The position numbers and the translations under genes are program-made. A stretch of DNA of 64,000 nucleotides from Paludisphaera rhizosphaerae. GTDB taxonomy: Bacteria; Planctomycetota; Planctomycetia; Isosphaerales; Isosphaeraceae. The stretch's first letter is position 1; each line of letters starts with the position of its first letter. Of this stretch, positions 42,882 to 51,328 are shown in pieces. Below the pieces are notes generated by a model that did no database searches, had not been told where the DNA came from, and was given only the letters and a program-made list of their open reading frames with translations. The stretch is from the NCBI RefSeq assembly GCF_011065895.1, contig NZ_JAALCR010000006.1:1-64000 (forward strand), in the 5' to 3' direction.

Positions 42882-44249
42882 TCAGTTCGCCCCCATCGCC
42901 CGGGAAGGCCGCGGAGCGGCGTCCTGGGGGGTGGGGAGGCAGAGCAAGACCCGCGACTCGGAGGTCAGCGGCACGAGGACGCCGGGGCGGGCGTCGGACG
43001 CGACCAGGGCCTTGATCAGCCCGTGGACGCTCGAAGCGCCCTCGGGGGCGTGGATCAGGGCGTTCACCCCGGCGGCCAGGACGGCGTCGGGCGGGTGTTC
43101 GTGGCCGAGCGCTCCGGACAGGTGGATCTCGCCGTCGGGACGGACATCAAAGGCCAGGCCCAGCGAGCCGAACTCGACCTCCGTCTTTCGGGGGTCGATT
43201 CGGCCGTGACGGCTCGACGGACGGAACTTCATCTCCCGCGTCAGGGCTGAGATCAGGTCCACCCCCGCGCTCCCCGGCCCGGCGACGAGCCTGCCGCGGG
43301 CTTCAATCCAGCCGGCCCCCTGCCCCGGCCGGTCGCCCCATCGGGCGGCCTCGATCGCGACCCTCGCCTTGCCGGTGAGTCGACGGCCGGGGAATCGGCT
43401 GGCGACCATCGCCGCGAGGTCCACGTCGTGGAGATCCCCGACGAACTCTCCCTCCCAGGGGCTCACCCCAGATCGCCGCAGCGTTAATCGGCCGTCGACG
43501 CGAGCCGCCTCGCCGATCCAGTCGGTCGCGTCGAAGAAGACGTTGAGCACGCGGCCGGGGAGCGGCGAGCCTTCGAGCGTCTTGAGGGCGAGCGTCGTCT
43601 GCACTGGGTCGGTGCGGCGGTCGCGAGCCAGCGTCAACTCGCACCGCGTCTTCGAGCCCGGCTCGGCAAGCTTGTACGAGGCCCGCAGCGTCGGCCCGCC
43701 GGCCTCGGTCGTGAGCGTCGTGGCGAGGTCCTGCACCTGGAAGGCCAGGTTTGGGCCGAGTTCGACTCGGGCGGTCGGGGCGGTCAGCGCAACGCGGTCG
43801 TAGAGGACTTCGCCCGAGCGCTGGAGGAAGCCGCCGAGCTGGTTCACGCCCTGATCGGGGCTCTCTCCACGGAGGGCGAGTTCCTCGGCGTGGACGACCA
43901 ACTCGCGGCCTGAGGGGACCAGGTGAAGGGACTTCGCGCGGGCGATCTCCGCCAACCCCTTGCCGCGCGGTTCCTCCTGGCGGAGGACGATCCCCCGGTA
44001 GAGGATCTCGCCGGGCTGAGGATACGTGACCGAGTCGAGCGTGACCTGGAGCCCCAGCCGCCGGCCCAGGGTGATCTCCACGTCGCGAACGTGGCCCGGG
44101 CGGTTGATCCGCCAGGCGTGGAACGCGGTGAAGCCGGTGGGCAGGACCGTGAGAACCGTCAGCGCGGCCGTCGCCAGCCCCTGACGGGCCGGGCGCGATA
44201 GGGGGAACATCCCTGCCTCCCTCGGGTCGATCGCGCCGGGGAGATCCAT
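42882..44249 (-). CDS. AsmA-like/AsmA2 membrane-anchored protein
   Basis: The 455-residue product has one N-terminal membrane helix (about residues 25-45: GLATAALTVLTVLPTGFTAF), then a long beta-rich extracytoplasmic part. Strand patterns such as LGLQVTLDSVTYPQPGEILY and RVDGRLTLRRSGVSPWEGEF resemble AsmA/TamB-type bridge proteins, which move lipids or support outer-membrane assembly. A shorter start at the Met of MFPLSRPARQG is also possible. It lies between recA and aroC. Confidence 0.55.
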   Translation of the reverse strand: MDLPGAIDPREAGMFPLSRPARQGLATAALTVLTVLPTGFTAFHAWRINRPGHVRDVEITLGRRLGLQVTLDSVTYPQPGEILYRGIVLRQEEPRGKGLAEIARAKSLHLVPSGRELVVHAEELALRGESPDQGVNQLGGFLQRSGEVLYDRVALTAPTARVELGPNLAFQVQDLATTLTTEAGGPTLRASYKLAEPGSKTRCELTLARDRRTDPVQTTLALKTLEGSPLPGRVLNVFFDATDWIGEAARVDGRLTLRRSGVSPWEGEFVGDLHDVDLAAMVASRFPGRRLTGKARVAIEAARWGDRPGQGAGWIEARGRLVAGPGSAGVDLISALTREMKFRPSSRHGRIDPRKTEVEFGSLGLAFDVRPDGEIHLSGALGHEHPPDAVLAAGVNALIHAPEGASSVHGLIKALVASDARPGVLVPLTSESRVLLCLPTPQDAAPRPSRAMGAN

Positions 44250-44364
44250 CGGGCCCCGACTCCTCCGGGCGGCCGACGGCGGGCGCGATACTCCCTTTGT
44301 ATCGTTTCGGCCGATCCGGGGAATTCAGCGGTGTTCGGCTCCTCGAGGTGGACCAGTTCCGGTT

Positions 44365-45519
44365 TTACGGGCGGTCGGCCCAGTGGTCGAGCTTCTCGCG
44401 GTTCAGGGTGTGGACGGCGGCCATCGTCGCCTTGAGCGAATCGAGGCTGGAGCCGTCGTAACGCTCGAGCAAGGCGGCGGCGATCTCGAAGCCCACCACG
44501 TTCTCCACGATGACGCTCGCGGCGGGGACGGCGCAGACGTCCGAGCGTTCATAAGCGGCCGGTGATTCGTCCTTGGTCGCCATGTTGATGGACGGCCCGC
44601 GCTTGGCCAGGGTGCTGATCGGCTTCTTGGAGGCCCGCACGAGAATGGGCTCGCCGTTGGAGGTGCCCCCCTCGATGCCGCCGGCGTTGTTGCTGGGTCG
44701 TCGGAAGCCGTAGCGGCGGTCGTCGGCGTCGTGGTTCGCGTCGTATCGGATCGGGTCCATGACCTTGGAGCCCGGCCGGCGGGCGGCCTCGACGCCCAGG
44801 CCGATCTCGACGGCCTTGATCGCCTGGATCCCCATCACGGCGCAGGCGAGGCGGGCGTCCAGCCGGCGGTCGGGCTGGACGTGGCTCCCCAGGCCGATCG
44901 GGCAGTTGGTCACGATCGTCTCCACGACCCCTCCCAGCGTGTCGCCGGCCTCGCGAGCGGCGTCGATGGCCGCGACGATCGCCGCGTCGGCCTCGGGGTT
45001 GAGCGTGTAGACCGGGCTGGCGTCGCGGACGGCGATGTCATTCGAGGTCGGCGGCGCGGCGATCCCCCCCAGCTCGGCGACGTAGCCGAAGACGTGGATC
45101 CCCACCTCCCGCAGCACCAGCCGGGCGAGCGCACCGGCCGCCACCCGCACGGCCGTCTCGCGGGCGCTGGCGCGTTCGAGGACCTGCCGGATGCCGGTCT
45201 GATAGCTGATCGAGCCGGCCAGGTCGATGTGCCCCCCGCGCGGGGCTGCGGGCTCGGCCAGGCGCTCGAGCTTGTAGTCGTTGTTGATGAGCCGGAGCGT
45301 GATCGGGGCCCCGGTGCTGATCCCCTTGAACGTGCCGGACTCGATGAAGACGCGGTCGGTCTCCAGCTTCTGGCGCTTGCCTCGGCCGTAGCCCCCCTGC
45401 CGCCTCTCCAACTCGCGGTCGATGAACGTCTTGTCGAGCGTCACCCCGGCGGGGAAACCTTCGACGATCGCGGTCAGGGCGGCGCCGTGCGATTCACCGG
45501 CGGTCAGCATGCGGAGCAT
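44365..45519 (-). CDS. aroC: Chorismate synthase
   Basis: The 384-residue enzyme converts EPSP to chorismate using reduced FMN, the last step of the shikimate pathway. Signatures: GESHGAALTAIVEGFPAG (residues 8-25), GYGRGKRQK, RASARETA in mid-sequence, and RRPSNNAGGIEGGTSNGEPI near residue 280. Length and order agree with the family. No other aro gene is nearby. Upstream is the inverted-repeat element at 45540-45849, which separates it from purC on the same strand. Confidence 0.96.
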   Translation of the reverse strand: MLRMLTAGESHGAALTAIVEGFPAGVTLDKTFIDRELERRQGGYGRGKRQKLETDRVFIESGTFKGISTGAPITLRLINNDYKLERLAEPAAPRGGHIDLAGSISYQTGIRQVLERASARETAVRVAAGALARLVLREVGIHVFGYVAELGGIAAPPTSNDIAVRDASPVYTLNPEADAAIVAAIDAAREAGDTLGGVVETIVTNCPIGLGSHVQPDRRLDARLACAVMGIQAIKAVEIGLGVEAARRPGSKVMDPIRYDANHDADDRRYGFRRPSNNAGGIEGGTSNGEPILVRASKKPISTLAKRGPSINMATKDESPAAYERSDVCAVPAASVIVENVVGFEIAAALLERYDGSSLDSLKATMAAVHTLNREKLDHWADRP

Positions 45520-45539
45520 GGGCGGGGTCTTTCAGATCA

Positions 45540-45849
45540 GAGTCGGTTCCAAAAGGGCCGGGGACTGTCCCAATTTTGCGGAGTCCGCGGAGCAAAATGG
45601 GACTGTCCCGAATGCCACGAAGTTAAGCCGTAAGTCTTGCTGAATAAAAGCTTTGTGCATGGCGACTCGGAAGGCAAACTTTCTGTTTCCGAAAGGTGCT
45701 CTCTGAAAAACCCGGGGAATACACGACTTGCCAACCCCTGGCCACAGTCAGTTGCTCTGCCGCAACATATTGAATTTCAGCGATTTGCGTCTTAGCTTCG
45801 TGGCATTCGGGACTGTCCCCTTCTCCCGGAGCTCTTTTGGAACCGACTC
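45540..45849. mobile_element. Non-autonomous inverted-repeat (MITE-like) element
   Basis: The ends are perfect 16-base inverted repeats: GAGTCGGTTCCAAAAG (45540-45555) and CTTTTGGAACCGACTC (45834-45849). Inside lie GGGACTGTCCC palindromes and a second pair of arms, CGAATGCCACGAAGTTAAG (45609-45627) and its inverted copy with one change (45791-45809). The centre is AT-rich compared with the flanks. No intact transposase is encoded. Similar GGGACTGTCCC-rich elements accompany REP-type repeats elsewhere. It separates aroC from purC. Confidence 0.7.
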
Positions 45850-45882
45850 GCAGCCTTCTCATGGGGGCGGGTGATGCGTCTG

Positions 45883-46797
45883 TCAGCGCCAGGGGAACGG
45901 GCGGCCGGTCAGCCGCTCGTAGGCCTCGATGTACTTGGAACGGGTGCCGGCGACGACCGATTCAGGAAGCTCCGGCGGCGGGCTGGCCTTGTCCCAGCCG
46001 GTCGTCTCCAGCCAGTCGCGGACGAACTGCTTGTCGAACGACGGCTGCGGCCCGCCGGGATGGTAGGCGTCGATCGCCCAGTATCGCGAGCTGTCCGGCG
46101 TCAGGGCTTCGTCGATCAGCAGCAGCTCGCCGTTCTGCTCGTCGAAGCCCCATTCGAACTTCGTGTCGGCCAGGATCAGGCCCCTGCTCCGAGCGTACTC
46201 GGCGGCCTGGGTGTAGACGTCCAGGCTCTTGTCGCGGAGCGTCGCGGCGACGTCATACCCCAGGGCGTTCGCCATCACGTCGAACGAGACGTTCTCGTCG
46301 TGGCCGGTCTCGGCCTTGGTGGCGGGGGTGAAGATCGGGTCGATGCGGTCGCTCTCAACGAGGCCCGACGGCAGCGAGACCCCGCAGACTGAGCCCGACT
46401 TGCGATACTCCTTCCAGCCCGAGCCGGAGAGGTATCCGCGAACGACGCACTCGAACGGGGCGACCTGCGCCTTGCGGACGAGCATCGCCCGGCCGCGGAG
46501 GTTCTTGCGGGTCGCGTCGTCGAGCGCCAGGGGGAAGTCGTCGACGTTCGAGGAGATCAGGTGGTTCGTCACGCCCAGGCGGTCGAACCAGAATTCGCTG
46601 AGGCTCGACAGCACGCGGCCCTTGTCGGGAATGGGCGTCGGCAGGACCCAGTCGAACGCGCTGATGCGGTCCGAGGCGACCAGCAAAAGCCGGTCGCCCA
46701 GGTCATAAACGTCGCGCACCTTGCCCTGTTTCCTGGGGAGCCCTTCAAGCCCCGTCTGCGAGATCGCCACGGCCGCCTCCGCCCAACATCCGTTCAT
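45883..46797 (-). CDS. purC: Phosphoribosylaminoimidazole-succinocarboxamide synthase
   Basis: The 304-residue enzyme joins CAIR and aspartate with ATP in purine synthesis. It has GKVRDVYDLGDRLLLVASDRISAFD (residues 25-49), VRGYLSGSGWKEY, DENVSFDVM and LADTKFEWGFDE. The length of about 300 is that of the longer (yeast-type) PurC class. ATG 46797 was preferred over the TTG just before it. GGGGTG is the only ribosome-like site. The gene stands alone, followed by the 45540-45849 element. Confidence 0.95.
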   Translation of the reverse strand: MNGCWAEAAVAISQTGLEGLPRKQGKVRDVYDLGDRLLLVASDRISAFDWVLPTPIPDKGRVLSSLSEFWFDRLGVTNHLISSNVDDFPLALDDATRKNLRGRAMLVRKAQVAPFECVVRGYLSGSGWKEYRKSGSVCGVSLPSGLVESDRIDPIFTPATKAETGHDENVSFDVMANALGYDVAATLRDKSLDVYTQAAEYARSRGLILADTKFEWGFDEQNGELLLIDEALTPDSSRYWAIDAYHPGGPQPSFDKQFVRDWLETTGWDKASPPPELPESVVAGTRSKYIEAYERLTGRPFPWR

Positions 46798-47830
46798 CAA
46801 CGCACCCCGATGAGTCTAGTCAATGCCGGCTGCCCCGGCAATGGCTGAACGTCATCCCTCGCCTCCCCACCTCCTCGCCCGGCTCCGATTGGGTCTGATC
46901 GCTCGTCGTGGATCGTCTGGGCTACACGTGAAAGTGTATTCCTCAAAGGCACTTGCGACGGTCCTGGCGATGCACAGAATTGGCTCCGGTCGCCCACTTT
47001 CCGGAGCATGCAGCTCTTCGTTCCCCCAGATGCGACTGTCGGCCCATGAATCCCGATACACCGATGCTCTGTCTGCTCACATACCCAGCCCACCCCACCA
47101 TCGCCGCCCCGGCTTCGATTGGGTCCGATTGTGCTCCCGCCTGTTGTCGAGATCAGAGAGGAAAGGTTGTTCAGGTAAGGATTTAGGTGCGATGTGTGCC
47201 TTCGTGATTTGGGTTCGATCGGCCATTTTCGTCTACCTCTTTCCATCCTCGATCGCCCCCGAAGATCCATACCCGCCCGGCCGCCACATGCCGCTTGGCC
47301 GGGCCCTCCGTAAAGTATAGTGGGCTCCAATCGCCTTTGATTTCAAAGGAAAGACGGCAGTACGCCCCCTGCATAACCTGCCCGACACGCAAATCAGGCC
47401 CTTAAGGCACGAACTTGCCCCCGGTTCCGTGGAACCCAGCAGTACGCACCTCAGAACGATTCTGTTTCTCCCAGAATCTCCAGAATGGCCATATCGGGTG
47501 CATGGCCACTGACCAGCCTTTAACCCGCCCGACACAGATATCAGGTCCTTTAGGGACGACCTTCGCCCCGCCGGGGCCGGGAATCATGACGAATACGCGA
47601 TTCAGGAGAGTCCTGCTTCGCCAAGGTTTCCTAAATAGACATGTTAGGCGTATGGCCGCTGGCCCGGACGAATCGAATCAGGCGGGAAATTGAACTGACG
47701 CCGAATTTCTCTGCGTCGAAGATCGACGGCACGGGACCGTCCGGCGAATTGTCGGTTCGTCTCAGCACCTCGCCCGGCTGTTGCTGTGGTTGTCGCCCTG
47801 ACCGGCGGCGAACGAACCATCGCGCACGAT
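46798..47830. other. Gene-poor region with diverged tandem repeats
   Basis: About 1 kb between purC (minus) and the stop of the GH105-like gene (minus). It holds diverged internal repeats. One has a period near 147-150: CCCGACAC followed by ATCAGG at 47381 and again at 47528, and CATGGCCACTG-like at 47501 and again at 47651. Another, GATTGGGTC followed by (C/T)GAT, occurs near 46886 and 47124. Composition is less GC-rich than the coding neighbours. Short frames on both strands lack motifs. It looks like decayed repetitive DNA. Confidence 0.5.
47381..47670. repeat. Diverged tandem repeat, period about 147-150
   Basis: Comparable blocks are CCCGACACGCAAATCAGG at 47381 and CCCGACACAGATATCAGG at 47528; and GGTGCATGGCCACTG near 47498 with GGCGTATGGCCGCTG near 47648. 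Identity is roughly 70 to 80 percent by eye. Confidence 0.55.
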
Positions 47831-49024
47831 TCAGCCACCGTGCAGATTGTCGGTTGTCAGGAGTTCGACAGAAAAGATCAGCCCCATCGCGCCGCCCCGG
47901 TCGTCACGGCCGTTGATGGCAGGGCGGGTAAGGTAGTCCTGGAGCGACTTTTGCTTACCGGTGCCTGTGCAGACGTTGACCAGTTTCCCATCGGGACCTG
48001 TCCGTTCCAGGATGGCCCGCCAGGCGCGGACGACGCACGGCCCGTACTCCTCCTTCGCCAGCCAACCGCGACGGATCCCACGCTGCATGGCGCAGCCGAT
48101 CATGCAGGTGCAGGTGTATTCGTCGTAGCTCTCGGGATGGTCGACCACCTGGTGCCAGCACCCGGTCCTGGCGTCCTGGTGAGTCTTGAGCGCGGCCATG
48201 TGCTTCCGGAAATCGGCGAGGACGCCATTCCGAGCAGGGTGATCTTCGGGCCAGTCGCTCAGCGCGAACGCGAGGCCGAGCGCCGGGAAGCCGTTGCCGC
48301 GACCCCAGGCGGCTTCACAGAGCGGCGAGTGACGGTAGAGGCCGTCGGGACGGAGGCAGAACTCGCGCATCGAGGCGAAGTGCGCCGCGGCGGCGTTGAA
48401 GTACTTCCGCTCGCCCGTCAGCTTGCCGGTTGCGGCCAGGATCGGCCCGGCCATGAAGACCGCGTCACTCATCTCATTGTGGAAGGGCATAACCTGCAAC
48501 GGCATGTCGTCCTTGCCGAAGATTTGATCCGCCGCGGACCGGCAAAGCCGGATCCAGTGCCTCCGATCCTCGCCCTGTGCTCGCGACGCCAGCTCCGCAA
48601 AGACCAGATGACCCGCCTGTTCGGATCCGGATTTCGGTACGGGAGACGCCTCTTCGCGACGAAATGGGGCGACGAGATCATCAACCCATTCAGAATACTT
48701 CATGTCGCCGGTCAACTCGCTCAATCGTAGCTTGGCAATGAGTGGCAGAGCGGGAATGTAGGCAACCTGCTCGAAACGCATTCCGTAGACGGCAGCGAGT
48801 TGCTCGGCAAGCTGGCGTGGCGTGCGCGTGAGTCGATCGCCCCGCGGCTTCACCGATTCCTTGATCGATGGGTCCTGGACGGTGGCACGAGCCTGCAGGG
48901 CAGAGTTCAGGCCGACGCCGAACACTCCCGAGCACCCAACAAAAATGGCCTCGCGACGAGTGATGCCGCTACCATCTTGGAGGCCGTGCCGGCCAGGAGA
49001 GTCGATCGCCGATGGAGTCGCCAT
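47831..49024 (-). CDS. Glycoside hydrolase family 88/105-like (unsaturated glucuronyl/rhamnogalacturonyl hydrolase-like)
   Basis: The 397-residue product probably has a twin-arginine type signal (SGITRREAIFVGCSGVFGVG). The alpha6/alpha6-barrel pattern is visible: NEMSDAVFMAGPILAATGKL, SPLCEAAWGRGNGFPALGLA and GCWHQVVDHPESYDEYTCTC, typical of YteR/YesR enzymes. They release unsaturated sugars from pectin-derived oligosaccharides by hydration. ATG 49024 has GGGAG upstream. A longer reading frame enters the adjacent repeat and was rejected. No linked sugar transport genes are seen. Confidence 0.8.
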   Translation of the reverse strand: MATPSAIDSPGRHGLQDGSGITRREAIFVGCSGVFGVGLNSALQARATVQDPSIKESVKPRGDRLTRTPRQLAEQLAAVYGMRFEQVAYIPALPLIAKLRLSELTGDMKYSEWVDDLVAPFRREEASPVPKSGSEQAGHLVFAELASRAQGEDRRHWIRLCRSAADQIFGKDDMPLQVMPFHNEMSDAVFMAGPILAATGKLTGERKYFNAAAAHFASMREFCLRPDGLYRHSPLCEAAWGRGNGFPALGLAFALSDWPEDHPARNGVLADFRKHMAALKTHQDARTGCWHQVVDHPESYDEYTCTCMIGCAMQRGIRRGWLAKEEYGPCVVRAWRAILERTGPDGKLVNVCTGTGKQKSLQDYLTRPAINGRDDRGGAMGLIFSVELLTTDNLHGG

Positions 49025-49205
49025 GGTGGTTTCTCCCAGGTACACGTTCCGACACATCTTCATCGCGTGTTTTGGCGACGTTTTTCCGATCATTGAACTG
49101 CGAACTCCGGGGCGTGCCAACGTGGGCCGGACCAGGTGTTGCGTCCAGATCAGCACGTTCGGGACGAGTTGCTCGGCCGGAAGTTCGATGGCGCTCGGAA
49201 AGCCT

Positions 49206-49447
49206 ACCCATGGAACAATACTGTTCGGCACGACTTGCATATAAGCCATCGGAGGCGATTGCCTCCCTTCTCCCCTGGTGGGAGAAGGTGCCCCGTAGGG
49301 GCGGATGAGGGGGGGCATAACCGTCGGCGGACGTTGGGATCCCCCTCATCCGGCCTTCGGCCACCTTCTCCCACCAGGGGAGAAGGGAGGTTACCATCGC
49401 TTCTTCTGAAGCTCAATTCCCGTGCCGAACAGTATTGACCCATGGAA
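49206..49447. mobile_element. MITE-like element with 16-base inverted ends and 10-base flanking duplication
   Basis: The ends are perfect inverted repeats CAATACTGTTCGGCAC (49216-49231) and GTGCCGAACAGTATTG (49422-49437). They are flanked by the identical 10-base direct repeat ACCCATGGAA at 49206-49215 and 49438-49447, a probable target-site duplication. The 222-base body carries no transposase and holds two facing copies of the dispersed hairpin repeat. This is the structure of a short non-autonomous transposon mobilised in trans. It lies between the hydrolase gene start and the minisatellite. Confidence 0.8.
49264..49391. repeat. Paired-hairpin dispersed repeat, copy 3 (inside the MITE)
   Basis: The left unit (about 49264-49315) has CTTCTCCCCTGGTGGGAGAA, then GCCCCGTAGGGGC and GGATGAGGGGGG; the right unit (about 49339-49391) is inverted, with GGCCTTCGGCC as its small hairpin. 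The large hairpin sequence differs from copies 1 and 2 (TTCTCCC instead of TTCCCCC), but the order of parts is the same. Confidence 0.8.
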
Positions 49448-49568
49448 TTTCTCGTCTTCAAGGTCGCGGTGCTTTCCGAGCTGTCCTTCGTACCAGTTGC
49501 CTGCCTCCCAACTTTTCCTCGTGCGGGCCGTCGGGCCGGGTCGCCCGGGAGGATTGCTCCCGCCCAGC

Positions 49569-49720
49569 GGGCCGTCGGTGTCAAGCGGGCCGTCGGTGTC
49601 CGGGCCGTCGGTGTCGGCGTCCGGGCCGTCGGTGTCCGGGCCGTCGGTGTCAGTTCATTTTCCGCCTCGACACGGGCCGTCGGTGTCAGTTCATTTTCCG
49701 CCTCGACAGGCCGTCGACGT
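49569..49720. repeat. Minisatellite of GGGCCGTCGGTGTC
   Basis: Six exact copies of GGGCCGTCGGTGTC start at 49569, 49587, 49602, 49623, 49638 and 49674, and a changed copy ends at 49720. The last copies include a longer duplicated block with TTCATTTTCCGCCTCGAC. Spacings of the exact copies (18, 15, 21, 15, 36) are all multiples of three. On the minus strand they read as DTDGP units, but no start codon or known gene uses that frame. Confidence 0.8.
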
Positions 49721-49822
49721 CGGGGGCGTCTATGCGGGATGGTCGGAAGGCAGTAGCCTCGCTTCCTAACCTTCGAAGATGAAGTCGATGTTCGCCCTGG
49801 ACGGGAACCGGAGGAGCCCCGG

Positions 49823-51328
49823 CTAGCGTCTGAGGAAAGCCCGCTTCTCGATCATCCCGAACATGGCTTCGATGGCCAGGGCCAGCACGGCGGCTGGGAT
49901 GGCGCCTTCGAGCATGAGGGGGACGTCGAACTTGTCGATCCCGCGCAGGATGGGACGGCCGTAGCCGCCGGCGCCGATGAAGCCGCCGAGCGTGGCCGTG
50001 CCCACGTTGATCACGGCGGCCGTCCGCACGCCGGCCAGGATGGTCGCGGCTGAGAGGGGGAGCTCGACGCGCCAGAGCACGGCCCTCGGCGGCAGCCCGA
50101 GCGCCTCGGCCGATTCGCGGAGTGATCGGGGGACGCTCGTCAGGCCGGCGTATGTGTTCCGCACGACGGGGAGCAGGCTGTAGAGGAACAGGGCGGCGAT
50201 CGCCGGCGGTGCGCCGGTCCCCCGCCCCACCAGCCACATCATCACCGGGATCATGAAGAGCAAAAGCGCGAGCGAAGGGATCGTCTGGATCACCCCGGCC
50301 GAGGCCAGGACGAACCGCCCCAACGTCGGTCGGCGGGCGGCGATCACTCCCAGCGGGATTCCCACCAGCACCGCGGCCAGCAGTGACGGGACGACGAGGA
50401 CCAGGTGCTCAAGGGTCGTGGCCGTCACGCGCCCGGCCAGCGTGTCCTCGCCCGATGAAGACCCGAGCCCCAACTCGGACCGGATGAACTCGGCCGCGAC
50501 TTCGCGCTCGTCGCGCTTGTCCACCTGGACGGCGGCGTTCATCCGTTGCATCGCCTCCTCGGAGATGCGGCCTTCCAGCCGACGGAGCTGGTCCGCGACC
50601 GCGGGCCGCCGGACTTCGAGGTCCTCGCGATACAACCAGACCGCCTCGTAAGCCGGGAAGAAGTTCAGGTCGTCCGGCAGCACCAGGAGGTCGTACTGCG
50701 CGATCTCGCCGTCGGTGGTGTAAACCTCGGTCACGTCGAGCGCCTTCTCCACCACGGCGCGATACGCCAGGGTATGGTTCATCCCCTGGACGTTGGCCTG
50801 CGGCAGGCCGTAGCGACGCTTCAAACCCGGCCAGCCGTCGGGCCGATCGAGGAACTCGTGGATGAAGCCGCACCGCAGTTCTGGATGGTCGCGGAGGTCG
50901 GACGTCTTCGTGATGCCCAGGGAGGCGGCGACGTCCTTGCGCATGCCGAGCGCGTAGTTGTTGCGGAAGCCGAGCGGTCGGCCGAGGCGGACCCCGTGCT
51001 TCGCCAGCGCGGCGGCGAGGTCCGGCGGATCGTCCCTGAGGATCTGCCGAGTGATGGTGCCGGTGTACTCGGCATAGGCGTCGATGTCGCCCTGGGTCAG
51101 CGCCAGCCAGAGCGCGGGAGTCCCGCCGAGGTCGTCACGCCGCGCCGGCACCCCCGCGAGGCGGGCCATGAGGACGCCGATCTCGGAGAGGATCACCGAC
51201 TCGGTGAACTTCTTCGCACCGATCACGGTCGGCTTCGGAGCCCGAGTGCAGCCGGACGCGACGAGACCCGCGACCAGGATGCAAGCGGAGAGCCTGGCGA
51301 TGAGGAAGGGAAGCCGCCGGGGCCTCAT
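49823..51328 (-). CDS. OpuB/EgtU-like ABC importer: fused substrate-binding lipoprotein and permease
   Basis: The 501-residue product begins with a lipoprotein signal (lipobox ASGC, residues 24-27). An OpuBC/OpuCC-type binding domain follows (about 33-290; VIGAKKFTESVILSEIG, then YTTDGEIAQYDLLVLPDD). The permease domain occupies about 305-495, with the EAA loop SLRESAEALGLPPRAVLWRV near 402-421. Family members import glycine betaine, choline or similar trimethylammonium compounds; the EgtU branch imports ergothioneine. In the known EgtU the permease precedes the binding domain; here the order is reversed. It overlaps the ATPase gene by four bases and lies downstream of egtB and egtD. Ligand is inference. 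Confidence 0.85.
   Translation of the reverse strand: MRPRRLPFLIARLSACILVAGLVASGCTRAPKPTVIGAKKFTESVILSEIGVLMARLAGVPARRDDLGGTPALWLALTQGDIDAYAEYTGTITRQILRDDPPDLAAALAKHGVRLGRPLGFRNNYALGMRKDVAASLGITKTSDLRDHPELRCGFIHEFLDRPDGWPGLKRRYGLPQANVQGMNHTLAYRAVVEKALDVTEVYTTDGEIAQYDLLVLPDDLNFFPAYEAVWLYREDLEVRRPAVADQLRRLEGRISEEAMQRMNAAVQVDKRDEREVAAEFIRSELGLGSSSGEDTLAGRVTATTLEHLVLVVPSLLAAVLVGIPLGVIAARRPTLGRFVLASAGVIQTIPSLALLLFMIPVMMWLVGRGTGAPPAIAALFLYSLLPVVRNTYAGLTSVPRSLRESAEALGLPPRAVLWRVELPLSAATILAGVRTAAVINVGTATLGGFIGAGGYGRPILRGIDKFDVPLMLEGAIPAAVLALAIEAMFGMIEKRAFLRR

Noticed and set aside
46797-47330. 177-codon minus-strand frame upstream of purC
   Set aside because: It runs through diverged repeats, has no start signal and no family features.
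49204-49584. Frames through the MITE-like element (both strands)
   Set aside because: They translate the palindromic repeat and change frame with the hairpins; no transposase motif such as DDE or HUH was found.
49569-49720. Possible CRISPR array
   Set aside because: Repeats are only 14 bases and the gaps are 1 to 22 bases without unique spacers of constant length; no cas genes nearby.
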